Assembly: GCA_946415315.1 (NCBI GenBank)
Contig: CAMKRZ010000004.1
Coordinates: 62,001 to 126,000, forward strand
Direction: 5' to 3'
DNA: 64,000 nucleotides
From: an uncultured Lachnoclostridium sp.
GTDB taxonomy: Bacteria; Bacillota; Clostridia; Lachnospirales; Lachnospiraceae
In this document: positions 33,335-42,531 of the stretch, one piece after another
How positions within the stretch are numbered: position 1 is the stretch's first letter
Layout of the letters: each line of letters begins with the position of its first letter
Position numbers and translations under genes: made by a program
Notes under the pieces: model-generated
The model's database searches: none
What the model saw: the letters and a program-made list of their open reading frames with translations, nothing else
What the model was told of the DNA's origin: nothing

Positions 33335-35698
33335 ATGAATGACAGAGCGATTCGCGTACTGGAATTTGACAAGATACGCGAAATGCTGATACATTACGCC
33401 GGCTCGACATTGGGCCGGATCAGGGCAGGCGAACTGATGCCGGTGACAACGCTCGAGGAAGCGGACCTGCTGCAAATGCAGGCCGAGGATGCGACAAAGC
33501 GGATCGACAAGAAAGGCAGCCTCTCGTTCGGCGGCATCGGCGACATCGGCGAGAGCCTTGTGCGGCTGCAGCACGGCGGGTGTCTGACGGCGGCGGAGCT
33601 GTTGCGGATCGGAGCGATCCTGACGGCGACACAGCGGGTGAAACAGTACGGTACGACCGGCACGCGCGGCGAGGACGCGCCGCAGGACACGCTGACGGAG
33701 CGGTTTGAACTGCTCGAGACGATGCCCGAGCTGTGCAGGGAGATCAACCGCTGCATCCTCTCGGAGGAGGAGATCGCGGACGACGCGAGCGCAGGACTGC
33801 GGAGCGTGCGTCGGAAAATCAAGGCAGCCAACGACAAGATCCATGAGCGCATGGCGTCCATCCTTGCGCAGGCGTCGCAGCAGGGACTGCTGCAGGACAC
33901 GCTGATCACGCAGCGCGATGGGCGGTACTGCCTGCCGTACAAGAGCGAGTATAAAAACCAGGTGGCCGGCATGATCCACGATCAGTCGGCGACGGGATCG
34001 ACCTCCTTCATCGAGCCGATGGAGGTCGTCAAATTGAACAACGAACTGAGGGAGCTCGCGATCGCGGAGCAGGAGGAGATCCAGAAGGTGCTGGCGGCAC
34101 TCTCAGAGCTGATCGCGCCGCAGGTCGATGAGCTGCGATACAACGGACAGTGCCTTGCGGAGCTGGACCTGATCTTCGCAAGAGCCATGTTCGGACGCGC
34201 GATCCGCGGAAACCGGCCGACTTTTACGGACAACCGCACGATCCGCATCATTCAGGGACGGCACCCGCTGATCCCGGACAAAAAGGTCGTTCCGATCGAC
34301 ATTGCGCTCGGTGAGGATCCGTCGATGATCGTTATCACCGGACCGAACACGGGCGGCAAGACGGTCACTTTGAAGACCGTCGGACTCTTCACGATCATGG
34401 CGCAGGCGGGGCTTCCGGTTCCGGCCAAATCCGGCACGGAGATGGGCATTTTCCGCGAAGTGTACGCGGACATCGGCGATGAGCAGAGTATCGAGCAGTC
34501 GCTCAGTACGTTTTCCTCGCACATGACCAACACGGTGCATATTCTCGAGGAGGCGGACGAGGATTCGCTCGTTCTGTTCGACGAGCTCGGCGCGGGAACG
34601 GACCCGACGGAGGGAGCGGCGCTCGCGACGTCGATCCTGCTGCACTTGCACCGCTTCGACATCCGCACGATCGCGACGACGCACTACGCGGAGCTCAAAC
34701 TGTTCGCGCTGCGCACGCCCGGCGTCATGAACGCCTGCTGCGAGTTCGACGTCGAGTCGCTTCGGCCTACGTACCGGCTGCTGATGGGCATCCCCGGCAA
34801 GAGCAACGCATTTGCCATCTCGAAGAAACTGGGCCTCTCGGACACCATCATCGACGAGGCGGAGAAGCAGATCGGCGAGTCCGACCGGAATTTCGAGGAC
34901 ATCATCACCGATCTTGAGAACAAGCGCAGGGCGATGGAGGCGGAGCTTCTCACGGCGCGCGAGGACCGCAGAAAAGCAGAGCAGATGCGCGCGGAGTGGG
35001 AGCGCAGGACCGGCGAGATCGAGGCGAAGCGCGACGAGATCCTGCGGAAGGCCCGCGAGGAGGCGCGCGACACGCTCGAGGAGGCGAAGACGTACGCCGA
35101 CGAGTCGATCAAGCGCGTGCGCAAGCTCGAGTCCCGCGTGTCCTCGGCAGATTTGGAAAATGAGCGCCGCCGCACGAGGGAGAAACTGAGCGATCTCGAG
35201 GAGAAACTGCCGCAGATGAAGCCGGCGGCAAGACCGGCGAAGCAGCACAAGGCATCGGATTTCCGTATCGGAGACTCCGTGATGGTGCTGAGCATGAATC
35301 TGAAGGGCACGGTCCATTCACTGCCGAACGAGAAGGGCGACTGCTTTGTCACGATGGGCATCATGACCTCGAAGGTCAACATTGCGGACCTTGCAAAACT
35401 CGAGGAGGAGACGCCGAAGAAGGACAACTCCGGCGTGAAGGTCGCGACGGGCGCGAAGAGCCTGACGATCCGGCCGGAGATCAACCTGGTCGGTCTCCGC
35501 GTCGACGAGGCGTTGGCGGAACTCGACAAATACCTCGACGATGCGTATCTTGCGCATCTCGCGAAGGTGACCGTGATCCACGGAAGAGGCACCGGGGCGC
35601 TGCGCACCGCGGTTCACAACCATTGTAAGAAGCTGAAGTATGTCAAAGGAGTTACCATCTCGCCGGACTACGGCTCGTCAGAGGTGGAATTCAAGTAA
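33335..35698 (+). CDS. mutS2: Endonuclease MutS2
   Basis: 787 aa, typical for MutS2, ribosome site GGAGGG. Core/clamp region at the N terminus, MutS-type ATPase with Walker A GPNTGGKTVT (~residues 337-346), Walker B-like LVLFDELGAGTDPTEGAAL and the switch TTHYAELK. A long basic/acidic coiled coil follows (~515-620), then a KOW-like segment and the C-terminal Smr endonuclease domain (NLVGLRVDEALAELDKYL and VIHGRGTGALR). Acts on collided ribosomes and branched DNA in Firmicutes rather than in mismatch repair. Complete. Confidence 0.95.
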   Translation: MNDRAIRVLEFDKIREMLIHYAGSTLGRIRAGELMPVTTLEEADLLQMQAEDATKRIDKKGSLSFGGIGDIGESLVRLQHGGCLTAAELLRIGAILTATQRVKQYGTTGTRGEDAPQDTLTERFELLETMPELCREINRCILSEEEIADDASAGLRSVRRKIKAANDKIHERMASILAQASQQGLLQDTLITQRDGRYCLPYKSEYKNQVAGMIHDQSATGSTSFIEPMEVVKLNNELRELAIAEQEEIQKVLAALSELIAPQVDELRYNGQCLAELDLIFARAMFGRAIRGNRPTFTDNRTIRIIQGRHPLIPDKKVVPIDIALGEDPSMIVITGPNTGGKTVTLKTVGLFTIMAQAGLPVPAKSGTEMGIFREVYADIGDEQSIEQSLSTFSSHMTNTVHILEEADEDSLVLFDELGAGTDPTEGAALATSILLHLHRFDIRTIATTHYAELKLFALRTPGVMNACCEFDVESLRPTYRLLMGIPGKSNAFAISKKLGLSDTIIDEAEKQIGESDRNFEDIITDLENKRRAMEAELLTAREDRRKAEQMRAEWERRTGEIEAKRDEILRKAREEARDTLEEAKTYADESIKRVRKLESRVSSADLENERRRTREKLSDLEEKLPQMKPAARPAKQHKASDFRIGDSVMVLSMNLKGTVHSLPNEKGDCFVTMGIMTSKVNIADLAKLEEETPKKDNSGVKVATGAKSLTIRPEINLVGLRVDEALAELDKYLDDAYLAHLAKVTVIHGRGTGALRTAVHNHCKKLKYVKGVTISPDYGSSEVEFK

Positions 35699-35820
35699 AC
35701 CGGCAAAGGTGAAAGACAAAAGAAGTACAGGAAACCGTACCGGTTCGGTTTCGGAGGAGACACGGAAGTGCCGGGGGCATTTTCCGAACGATCTGCACAT
35801 GCAGGAGAAAGGACGACAAC

Positions 35821-36552
35821 ATGGCAGAGAAACAGAAAATCCTGATCGTGGACGACGATCTGAACATCGCGGAACTGATCGCACTGTACCTGACGAAGGA
35901 GTGTTTTGACACGCGCATCGTTGGCGACGGCGAGGAGGCCGTGAAGCAGTTTGAGGAGTTCAAGCCGAACCTGGTGCTCCTCGATCTGATGCTGCCCGGC
36001 ATCGACGGTTACGAGGTGTGCCGGCAGATCCGCAAGACGTCCGACACGCCGATCATCATGCTTTCGGCGAAGGGCGAGATTTTCGACAAAGTGCTCGGGC
36101 TTGAGCTCGGGGCGGATGACTACATGATGAAGCCGTTCGACACGAAGGAACTCGTGGCGCGCGTCAAGGCCGTACTGCGGAGATTCCGCAGTGAGCCGGC
36201 GGAAGCGCCGTCGGTGACCGTGCGCCCGGTGGAGGAGCAGCAGGGCGAGTACGTGACGTACACGGACCTCGTTATCAACCAGACGAACTACGATGTGACG
36301 TACTGCGGCCACAAGCTGGAGATGCCGCCGAAGGAGTTCGAACTTCTGTACTACCTCGCGTCGCATCCGAACCAGGTGTTCACCAGAGAGCAGCTTCTCG
36401 AGCGCATCTGGGGTTACGAGTATCAGGGCGAGACGCGTACTGTCGACGTTCATATCAAGAGACTGCGTGAGAAGTTGCGTGACCATGACGAGTGGAGACT
36501 TTCCACCGTATGGGGCATCGGCTACAAATTCGAAGTGAGAAATCAGGTATAA
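35821..36552 (+). CDS. OmpR/PhoB-family response regulator
   Basis: 243 aa. Receiver domain at ~5-120 with acidic pair DDD near residue 13, phospho-acceptor D55 (LVLLDLMLPGIDG), T/S and K109-type positions (MLSAKGE, YMMKPFD). The C-terminal winged helix at ~145-240 has VTYCGHKLEMPPKEFELLYYLASHPNQVFTREQLLERIWG and TVDVHIKRLREKL. It is followed after 6 bases by its histidine kinase and then an HtrA-like membrane protein, which suggests envelope or protein-folding stress sensing. No promoter was recognised in the 122-base gap upstream. Confidence 0.94.
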   Translation: MAEKQKILIVDDDLNIAELIALYLTKECFDTRIVGDGEEAVKQFEEFKPNLVLLDLMLPGIDGYEVCRQIRKTSDTPIIMLSAKGEIFDKVLGLELGADDYMMKPFDTKELVARVKAVLRRFRSEPAEAPSVTVRPVEEQQGEYVTYTDLVINQTNYDVTYCGHKLEMPPKEFELLYYLASHPNQVFTREQLLERIWGYEYQGETRTVDVHIKRLREKLRDHDEWRLSTVWGIGYKFEVRNQV

Positions 36553-36558
36553 ACCTCC

Positions 36559-37953
36559 ATGAAGAACAAAATCTGGCAGAAGTATTTTCTGTGCATGGCG
36601 GCGGTTCTCGTGCTGGTCGGACTGGCGATCAACCTGATCGGTTACCGGATAGCCTGTAATGTTTTCGAGGACGAGCACCGCAAAAAACTGCAGAAAGAGA
36701 GCCGGCAGATCTCCGTGGAGTACGTGAAGGAGAGCCGCAGCGCCGGCCTCACGAGTGAAATGTTCCAGCAGCAGCTGAATTCCGTGTACAACATGGTCGG
36801 CTGTGAAGTCTGGGTCGTCGACGGAAAGGGCATAATCCGGATGGCTACGGAGAAGGACCTGGTCGGCGAGATGGTCCCGAAGAGCGTGCTGAACAAAAAC
36901 TGGAACAGTGATACGTCGATCGACGGACTTTACCGGGGAACCCGCGGACTGGCCGTGGACTCGGTGCTTTCCGACGTGGACATCTGGGGCTACATCGTCG
37001 TCAGCGAGTCGTGGGACACGATCCTCGCGGATGCGAAACAGATGCTTTTCATCGTCGACATGACGGCGTTCGCGTTTCTGGTGCTCGGAACCGTTCTGTG
37101 GTTCGTATTTGCCGCGTATCACACGAAAAATGTGCGTCTCCTCCAGGAGGCGGTCGTGCACTACACTAACGGCGATTTTGACCACGAGATCAAGATCAAC
37201 ACGCGCGATGAGTACCGCGACCTCGCAAACTCGATCCACCTGCTGGCGGATCAGCACGCGAACCTCGTCGAGTACCAGAAGAACTTCATCGCGAACATCA
37301 GCCACGACTTCCGGTCGCCGCTCACGTCCATCAAGGGCTATGCGGAGGCGATCAAGGACGGAACGATCCCGTACGAGATCCAGGGCAAATACCTCAACAT
37401 CATTTTGTTCGAGACCGATCGTCTGGCGAACCTCACAAACGATCTCCTGGACCTGAGTAACTTTGAAAATAAGGGCGTCCACCTTTCCTTTACGAACTTT
37501 GACATCACAAAGATGCTCAAGCAGTCGGCGATGACGTTCGAAGGAAAATGTTCCCAGAAAAACCTGAAGATCCGCCTTTCCTTCCCGGAAAATACGCTGA
37601 TCGTGCATGCGGACAAGGGAAAGATCCAGCAGGTGGTTCACAACCTGATCGACAATGCCATCAAATTCAGCCATCCGGACGGTATCATTTACGTGTCCGT
37701 CATGGAGAGGAAGGAGAAGGTTCTCGTCTCCGTACGAGACACCGGTATCGGCATTCCGAAGGAAAGCATCAGCAAGGTCTGGGAGCGTTTCTACAAGACC
37801 GACCTGTCGCGCGGTAAGGACAAGCGGGGCACGGGCCTCGGACTGTCCATCACGAAACAGATCATTGCCGCGCACAATGAGAATATCAAGGTGAGCAGCA
37901 CGGAGGGCGTCGGCACGGAGTTCGTGTTCAGCCTGGCGAAGGCTGAGGAGTAA
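36559..37953 (+). CDS. Membrane sensor histidine kinase
   Basis: 464 aa. Helix 1 (~11-30), extracytoplasmic sensor region of ~130 residues, helix 2 (~165-188, MTAFAFLVLGTVLWFVFAAY), HAMP (~190-240), dimerisation/phospho-acceptor domain with H249 in NISHDFRSPLTSIKGY, and an HATPase domain with N box HNLIDNAIKF, G1 VRDTGIGI and G2 GTGLGLSI. Almost no ribosome site precedes the ATG (6 bases after the regulator stop), so translation is probably coupled. The cognate partner is the regulator immediately upstream. Confidence 0.94.
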   Translation: MKNKIWQKYFLCMAAVLVLVGLAINLIGYRIACNVFEDEHRKKLQKESRQISVEYVKESRSAGLTSEMFQQQLNSVYNMVGCEVWVVDGKGIIRMATEKDLVGEMVPKSVLNKNWNSDTSIDGLYRGTRGLAVDSVLSDVDIWGYIVVSESWDTILADAKQMLFIVDMTAFAFLVLGTVLWFVFAAYHTKNVRLLQEAVVHYTNGDFDHEIKINTRDEYRDLANSIHLLADQHANLVEYQKNFIANISHDFRSPLTSIKGYAEAIKDGTIPYEIQGKYLNIILFETDRLANLTNDLLDLSNFENKGVHLSFTNFDITKMLKQSAMTFEGKCSQKNLKIRLSFPENTLIVHADKGKIQQVVHNLIDNAIKFSHPDGIIYVSVMERKEKVLVSVRDTGIGIPKESISKVWERFYKTDLSRGKDKRGTGLGLSITKQIIAAHNENIKVSSTEGVGTEFVFSLAKAEE

Positions 37954-37958
37954 TCGAA

Positions 37959-39239
37959 ATGGATATATTTAGAAAATCGACAGACAAAAAGAACAAGAAA
38001 TCATTTTTCGACCTGTCGGATGGTCGTTACGATGCAGCTGACAGCTACGGCGTTATCAACGAGGAACAGACTCCGCAGAACCGTCAGCTCAAGCGTCGGA
38101 AAACGCTGACCATGATCCTCACGGTCATTTTCGGCGCGGCTTTGTTCGGCATCATCGCGTCGGTGACGTTCAAATTAACTTCGGACATCATGAACGGGTC
38201 CGATGAAAAGACACCGGTCAATGTGCAACCGAGCGATGTAACACCGGTCATTACGAAACCGGTTGATCCGGAGATCGATCCGACCGCATTCCTGGCACTG
38301 GAGTCGCTGTACTCCGCGGTCCGCGTGACCGCGAGAGCGCTCAACCCGTGCATCGCGGAGGTGTCGGCGGTGAGCTACTCGACGGACCCGGTGTTCGGAA
38401 CGAAGACGCCGCAGAGCCGCACATTTTTCGGGATCATCTTCGGGGATAATAAGGTGGAGTACCTGGTGATGGTGCGCAACGATTTCCTGGAGAAACCGTA
38501 CGAAGATCTGCAGGTGACGTTCAACCGCGGCAGCAGTTCCTCGGTGCGCGTCGTGTGCCGCAACGAGGAGGTCAACCTCGCGGTGCTTGCGGTTTCCTAC
38601 AAGGATATGAGCGATTATGACAAGGACGGGATCTCCGTGATCACGATCGGCGACTCCGCGCAGTGCGATGTCGGAACCGCGCTTGTCGCGATCGGTTTTG
38701 TGAACGGTCGAAGCCGCTCGGTCGATGTCGGCTTCGTCACTTCGGAGAAGGAGTCGGTATATATCCGCGACAATGCGCTGGAACTGCTGGAGACCAACAT
38801 GCCCCTCAACGAAGGAGCGTTCGGCGTGGCGCTCAACGCGAACGGTGAGGTGGTCGGCATCATCACGGAGGCATTCGGCGAGAGCAACTGCATCCGCACG
38901 ATCACGATCAACAGTATCAGCAACCTGCTGTACGACATGCTCAACGACAGCAAGACAGTGGCGTTCGGCGCGATGCTTTCGGATTTGAACAGCGCGACGC
39001 GCAAGAAGCTCGGCATCAAGGGCGGCATTTTGCTCACCGAGGTCTTCGAGGGCACGGCAGCGGACGAAGCCGGCTTCCGCAAGGGTGACATTTTACTCAA
39101 ATTCGGTGACACCGAACTGTTCTTCGTGAGTCAGTTCAATACTCTTCTTCGGCAGAGCGAGAACGAGCCGTCCGTGTCGATTACCTACCGGCGTGGGGAA
39201 GAGGAATTCAAGGCTACCGTGAAGATCCGCAAGGAGTGA
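37959..39239 (+). CDS. HtrA-like membrane protein with PDZ domain and lost catalytic triad
   Basis: 426 aa, 5 bases after the kinase gene. Cytoplasmic N terminus (~50 residues), one membrane helix (~52-72), acidic linker, a chymotrypsin-like domain (~115-320) and a PDZ domain (~325-425; GILLTEVFEGTAADEAGFRKGDILLKFGD). Compared with DegP/HtrA patterns, the His position is N174 (YLVMVRNDF), the Asp position is N206 (EVNLAVL) and the nucleophile Ser is F288 (NEGAFGVAL in place of NPGNSGG-type). All three catalytic residues therefore appear substituted while the fold is kept. Probably a pseudoprotease that binds misfolded or C-terminal peptides and reports to the adjacent two-component system (inference). 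Confidence 0.87.
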   Translation: MDIFRKSTDKKNKKSFFDLSDGRYDAADSYGVINEEQTPQNRQLKRRKTLTMILTVIFGAALFGIIASVTFKLTSDIMNGSDEKTPVNVQPSDVTPVITKPVDPEIDPTAFLALESLYSAVRVTARALNPCIAEVSAVSYSTDPVFGTKTPQSRTFFGIIFGDNKVEYLVMVRNDFLEKPYEDLQVTFNRGSSSSVRVVCRNEEVNLAVLAVSYKDMSDYDKDGISVITIGDSAQCDVGTALVAIGFVNGRSRSVDVGFVTSEKESVYIRDNALELLETNMPLNEGAFGVALNANGEVVGIITEAFGESNCIRTITINSISNLLYDMLNDSKTVAFGAMLSDLNSATRKKLGIKGGILLTEVFEGTAADEAGFRKGDILLKFGDTELFFVSQFNTLLRQSENEPSVSITYRRGEEEFKATVKIRKE

Positions 39240-39556
39240 GCACCGGGGGATGCCTGCTAACCGGGAGAATTCCTTCGACGCGCCGCCTACCGCCGATAAA
39301 AAGCCTCAGCTCGCAGTGAAAATGCTCGCTTCGGCTTTTATCAGCGCTCTCGTCGCGTCTGTATGAAGTTTTGTGGTGATAAGGTCTGTAAACCGGAATG
39401 ATTGAGGGAGAAAGTGGACTTGGGGACTGTTTGAAGAGTTGTTGTATAAAAACTGTGAGTTAGTTGTGTGGAAATAAGGTTTCAATGTAGGATTGGTTGT
39501 TTGGGTTTATATCAATTGGGGAGTAATAGAAAGAATATATTTGAAAGGATTTGTTT
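39240..39556 (+). other. 317-base intergenic region: imperfect inverted repeat then a cytosine-poor leader
   Basis: No gene is seen. The left part holds an imperfect inverted repeat (GACGCG at 39277-39282 with CGCGTC at 39354-39359; GATAAAAAGCC at 39295-39305 with GGCTTTTATC at 39333-39342) that may end the upstream operon. From about 39364 to the start codon the + strand has very few C residues (about ten in 190 bases) and is G/T/A-rich, unlike the rest of the window. No convincing promoter could be fixed. Confidence 0.6.
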
Positions 39557-40501
39557 ATGAGGTATTTGAAAGATTTGTATGAGGGGGAAATGGTGCAGGA
39601 GATATACCTCTGTAAGCAGGTGCAAAACCTGAAGACGAAGGCGAATAAATCCTACATGTCGCTGACGCTGCAGGACAAGACGGGCACGTTTGACGCGAAG
39701 ATCTGGGAGCTCAACAACGGGATCGAGCATTTCGAGGCGATGGATTACATCAAGGTTGACGGCCAGGTCACGTCGTTCCAGGGCGCGCTGCAGCTCAACG
39801 TCAAGCGCGTGCGCCGGGCAAGCGAGGGCGAGTACGACACGTCGGACTATATGCCGTGCACGGAGAAAAATGTGGAGGCGATGCTCGCCGAACTCGGCAA
39901 ATTTGTCCAGTCCGTGAAGCAGCCTCACCTGCGTCAGCTGCTGGGTGAATTTTTCGAGAACAAGGCATTCCTCGATCGGTTCCGCAGACATTCCGCGGCT
40001 AAGATGGTCCATCATGCGTTCATCGGCGGCCTTCTGGAGCATACGCTGAGCGTGACGCAGATCTGCGACTGGTACGCGCAGCATTATCCGTTGCTGAACC
40101 GCGACCTGCTCGTCACGGCGGCGATGTTCCATGACATCGGCAAGCTCAAGGAGCTCTCCGATTTTCCGGAAAATGATTACACTGACGACGGCAATCTTCT
40201 CGGGCATATCTATATGGGCGCCGAGATGATCGGACGAAAAATTGAAATGATTCCGGGCTTTCCGAAGACGCTGGCAGCGGAGCTGAAGCATTGTATTCTC
40301 GCGCATCACGGGGAGCTGGAATTCGGCTCGCCGAAGAAGCCCGCGCTTTGCGAGGCGCTGGCGCTCTCCATGGCGGACAATCTCGACGCGAAGATGGAGA
40401 CGCTGCGGGAGCTGATGCGGGACGGAGGAGCAGCCGCGACGAACGGCTGGTACGGTTTCCAGAGGCTTCTGGACTCCAACATACGCATCACGGAAGTGTA
40501 A
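39557..40501 (+). CDS. YhaM-family 3'-5' exoribonuclease (OB-fold plus HD domain)
   Basis: 314 aa from ATG 39557, with AAAGG 8 nt upstream (a TTG at 39551 is less likely). An N-terminal OB-fold nucleic-acid-binding domain (~residues 10-95; KSYMSLTLQDKTGTFDAKIWELNN) is followed by an HD phosphohydrolase domain (~125-290) with HHAFIGGLLEHTLSV, the metal-binding pair MFHDIGKLKEL, and ILAHHGELEFGSP. This matches Bacillus YhaM/CBF1, which trims RNA and DNA 3' ends. The gene follows an unusual C-poor leader. Confidence 0.9.
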   Translation: MRYLKDLYEGEMVQEIYLCKQVQNLKTKANKSYMSLTLQDKTGTFDAKIWELNNGIEHFEAMDYIKVDGQVTSFQGALQLNVKRVRRASEGEYDTSDYMPCTEKNVEAMLAELGKFVQSVKQPHLRQLLGEFFENKAFLDRFRRHSAAKMVHHAFIGGLLEHTLSVTQICDWYAQHYPLLNRDLLVTAAMFHDIGKLKELSDFPENDYTDDGNLLGHIYMGAEMIGRKIEMIPGFPKTLAAELKHCILAHHGELEFGSPKKPALCEALALSMADNLDAKMETLRELMRDGGAAATNGWYGFQRLLDSNIRITEV

Positions 40502-40621
40502 GGACCGCAAGTGGGGCGGTGACTGTGAGAAGGGACGCAATCGAATTACGGGGGTGTAAGGATCGCAGGTCGGTCGGCGGCTGACGGAAAGAACAGCTCG
40601 GAGAGGGTCGAGCAGGCGTCG

Positions 40622-42034
40622 GTGAACCCGGCCGGAAAGGATATCCGCGTGTTTACGAAAAATCAGATCGTTCCGGTTACAATCGAAGATATCAGTGACA
40701 CGGGAGAGGGGATCGGTCATGTTGACGGATTCACTCTTTTTGTGTCCCGCGCAATTCCGGGCGATACCGTGCGGGCGCGCATTCTGAAGGCGAAGAAGAC
40801 GTATGCGATCGCGAAGACGGAGGAGATCCTCTCTGCGGCCCCGGGGCGTGTCGTGCCGGAGTGCCCCGTGGCAGGAGCATGCGGCGGATGCCAGCTCTCG
40901 TACATGTCGTATGAGGCGCAGCTTGCTTGGAAACAGAAACGCGTGGAGGATTGCATTAGCCGGATCGGCGGCTTTGCTGACGTCGAGGTCCTTCCGATCA
41001 TCGGAATGGACGAACCGCGCGCGTATCGAAACAAAGGGCAGTTCCCGGTGGGGCCTGCGAGCGGGGCGAAAACTCCGGCTGCCGGCGCTTCCATCGGATT
41101 TTACGCAGGACACAGCCATCGCATTGTGCCGACGGACAGCTGTCCGATGCTGTGGCCCGGTCATGAGGAGATCCTTGCGGCAGTTCGGGGTTATCTTGCG
41201 GAGAGCGGAGCAACGCCGTACGACGAGGAGACCGGCAGAGGCCTGGTCCGCCACGTGTTGATGCGAAAAGGCTTTGCGACCGGTGAGATCGTCGTGTGCC
41301 TCGTCGTCAACGGCACGAAACTTCCGAAGCCGGAGCTTCTCTGGGAGCGCCTGCAGAACGTTTCGGGAGTCGTCGGACTCTGCCTCAACGTCAACTGCGA
41401 GAAGACCAACGTGATTCTCGGCGATCGCCTGATCCCGCTGTTCGGAAAGGCTTCCGTCACGGACCGGATCGGCGACGTAACGTTTGAGATCTCGCCGATG
41501 TCATTTTACCAGGTCAACCCCGTGCAGACGAAAATTCTCTACGACACGGCGCTCGACTGCGCCGGTCTAACCGGAAGCGAGACCGTGTGGGATCTCTACT
41601 GCGGGATCGGCACGATATCCCTCTTTCTCGTCCGCTCCGCGAAGCAGGTGTACGGGATCGAGATCGTTCCGGAGGCGATTCAAAACGCGAAGATCAATGC
41701 GATTGCCAACGGCATAACCAACGCGGAATTTTATGTCGGAGCGGCCGAGGATGTGTTCCCGCGCCTCGTGCGGGAGAACCCTGCGATCGGCGCGGACGTG
41801 ATCGTCGTGGACCCGCCCAGAAAGGGTTGTGACACCGTCCTGATCGACACGATGCTTTCGATGGCGCCGAAGCGTATTGTCTATGTCTCCTGCGACCCGG
41901 CTACGCTCGCCCGCGACCTGAAAATTCTGGCGGCAGGCGGGTATCGGATTGAACGCGTTCAGCCGGTCGATCAGTTTCCGCAGAGCGTGCATGTGGAGAC
42001 GGTAGTCTCGATGTCCCGGGGTGAGAAGCAGTAG
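40622..42034 (+). CDS. 23S rRNA (uracil-5-)-methyltransferase, RlmD/TrmA family
   Basis: 470 aa from GTG 40622; no strong ribosome site, and an upstream non-ATG start cannot be excluded. N-terminal TRAM domain (VPVTIEDISDTGEGIGHVDGFTLFVSRAIPGD), an iron-sulfur-type Cys cluster (CPVAGACGGCQ and a later Cys in DSCPM), a Rossmann SAM site (VWDLYCGIGTISLFL), DPPRKGC and the catalytic Cys in YVSCDPATLARDLKIL. Modifies U1939/U747-type positions of 23S rRNA, or tRNA U54 in some members. Motifs do not separate these clearly, so no symbol is given. Confidence 0.92.
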   Translation: MNPAGKDIRVFTKNQIVPVTIEDISDTGEGIGHVDGFTLFVSRAIPGDTVRARILKAKKTYAIAKTEEILSAAPGRVVPECPVAGACGGCQLSYMSYEAQLAWKQKRVEDCISRIGGFADVEVLPIIGMDEPRAYRNKGQFPVGPASGAKTPAAGASIGFYAGHSHRIVPTDSCPMLWPGHEEILAAVRGYLAESGATPYDEETGRGLVRHVLMRKGFATGEIVVCLVVNGTKLPKPELLWERLQNVSGVVGLCLNVNCEKTNVILGDRLIPLFGKASVTDRIGDVTFEISPMSFYQVNPVQTKILYDTALDCAGLTGSETVWDLYCGIGTISLFLVRSAKQVYGIEIVPEAIQNAKINAIANGITNAEFYVGAAEDVFPRLVRENPAIGADVIVVDPPRKGCDTVLIDTMLSMAPKRIVYVSCDPATLARDLKILAAGGYRIERVQPVDQFPQSVHVETVVSMSRGEKQ

Positions 42035-42063
42035 AACTGAGCCTTATTACGGAGGACACAACA

Positions 42064-42495
42064 ATGAGGTTGTTCAAGCCGATATGGGAGAGTCAGAACC
42101 GAAGGAAAATAGAGAGATTCATTGAGAATCCCACGAGCGAGAACATTCTGGCCATGATCGCGATATCGTGCGATTTTCCGGATCTTCGGAGCAGGGCGGC
42201 AGGCCGGCTGACACAGCAGGAGAAGCTGGTGAATGTGGCGGAGACAACGCTGGACCTTGCGGATTTGCCGACGTTCCTGGCCGCTGTCTGCAGAGCCTCT
42301 GAGTTTGAGGATCTGACGGCGTATCGTGAGATTACGGACAGGATCGAAAGCGAGGTTCTGCTGAATGAGATCGCTCGCGCGCTGAGTGAACATGAGGGAA
42401 CGCCGGAAATGCTCGCGCAGGATCCCCGTCTTTTCGGGAGTGCCGAAAGGAACCCGGAAACCGGAGAGACAGGAGAGCCGGAGTCCGACAAATAA
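42064..42495 (+). CDS. Hypothetical helical protein
   Basis: 143 aa, ribosome site GGAGG. Predicted all-helical from its composition, with an N-terminal basic part (MRLFKPIWESQNRRKIERFI), a middle with short Leu-rich helices, and an acidic Glu/Pro tail. No signal peptide, membrane helix or catalytic motif. It lies between an rRNA methyltransferase and a diguanylate cyclase gene (36-base gap) and is probably co-transcribed with the latter. Not recognised. Confidence 0.7.
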   Translation: MRLFKPIWESQNRRKIERFIENPTSENILAMIAISCDFPDLRSRAAGRLTQQEKLVNVAETTLDLADLPTFLAAVCRASEFEDLTAYREITDRIESEVLLNEIARALSEHEGTPEMLAQDPRLFGSAERNPETGETGEPESDK

Positions 42496-42531
42496 TCATT
42501 CGGATAACGTAAGAGTACTGAGGAAAAAGTT

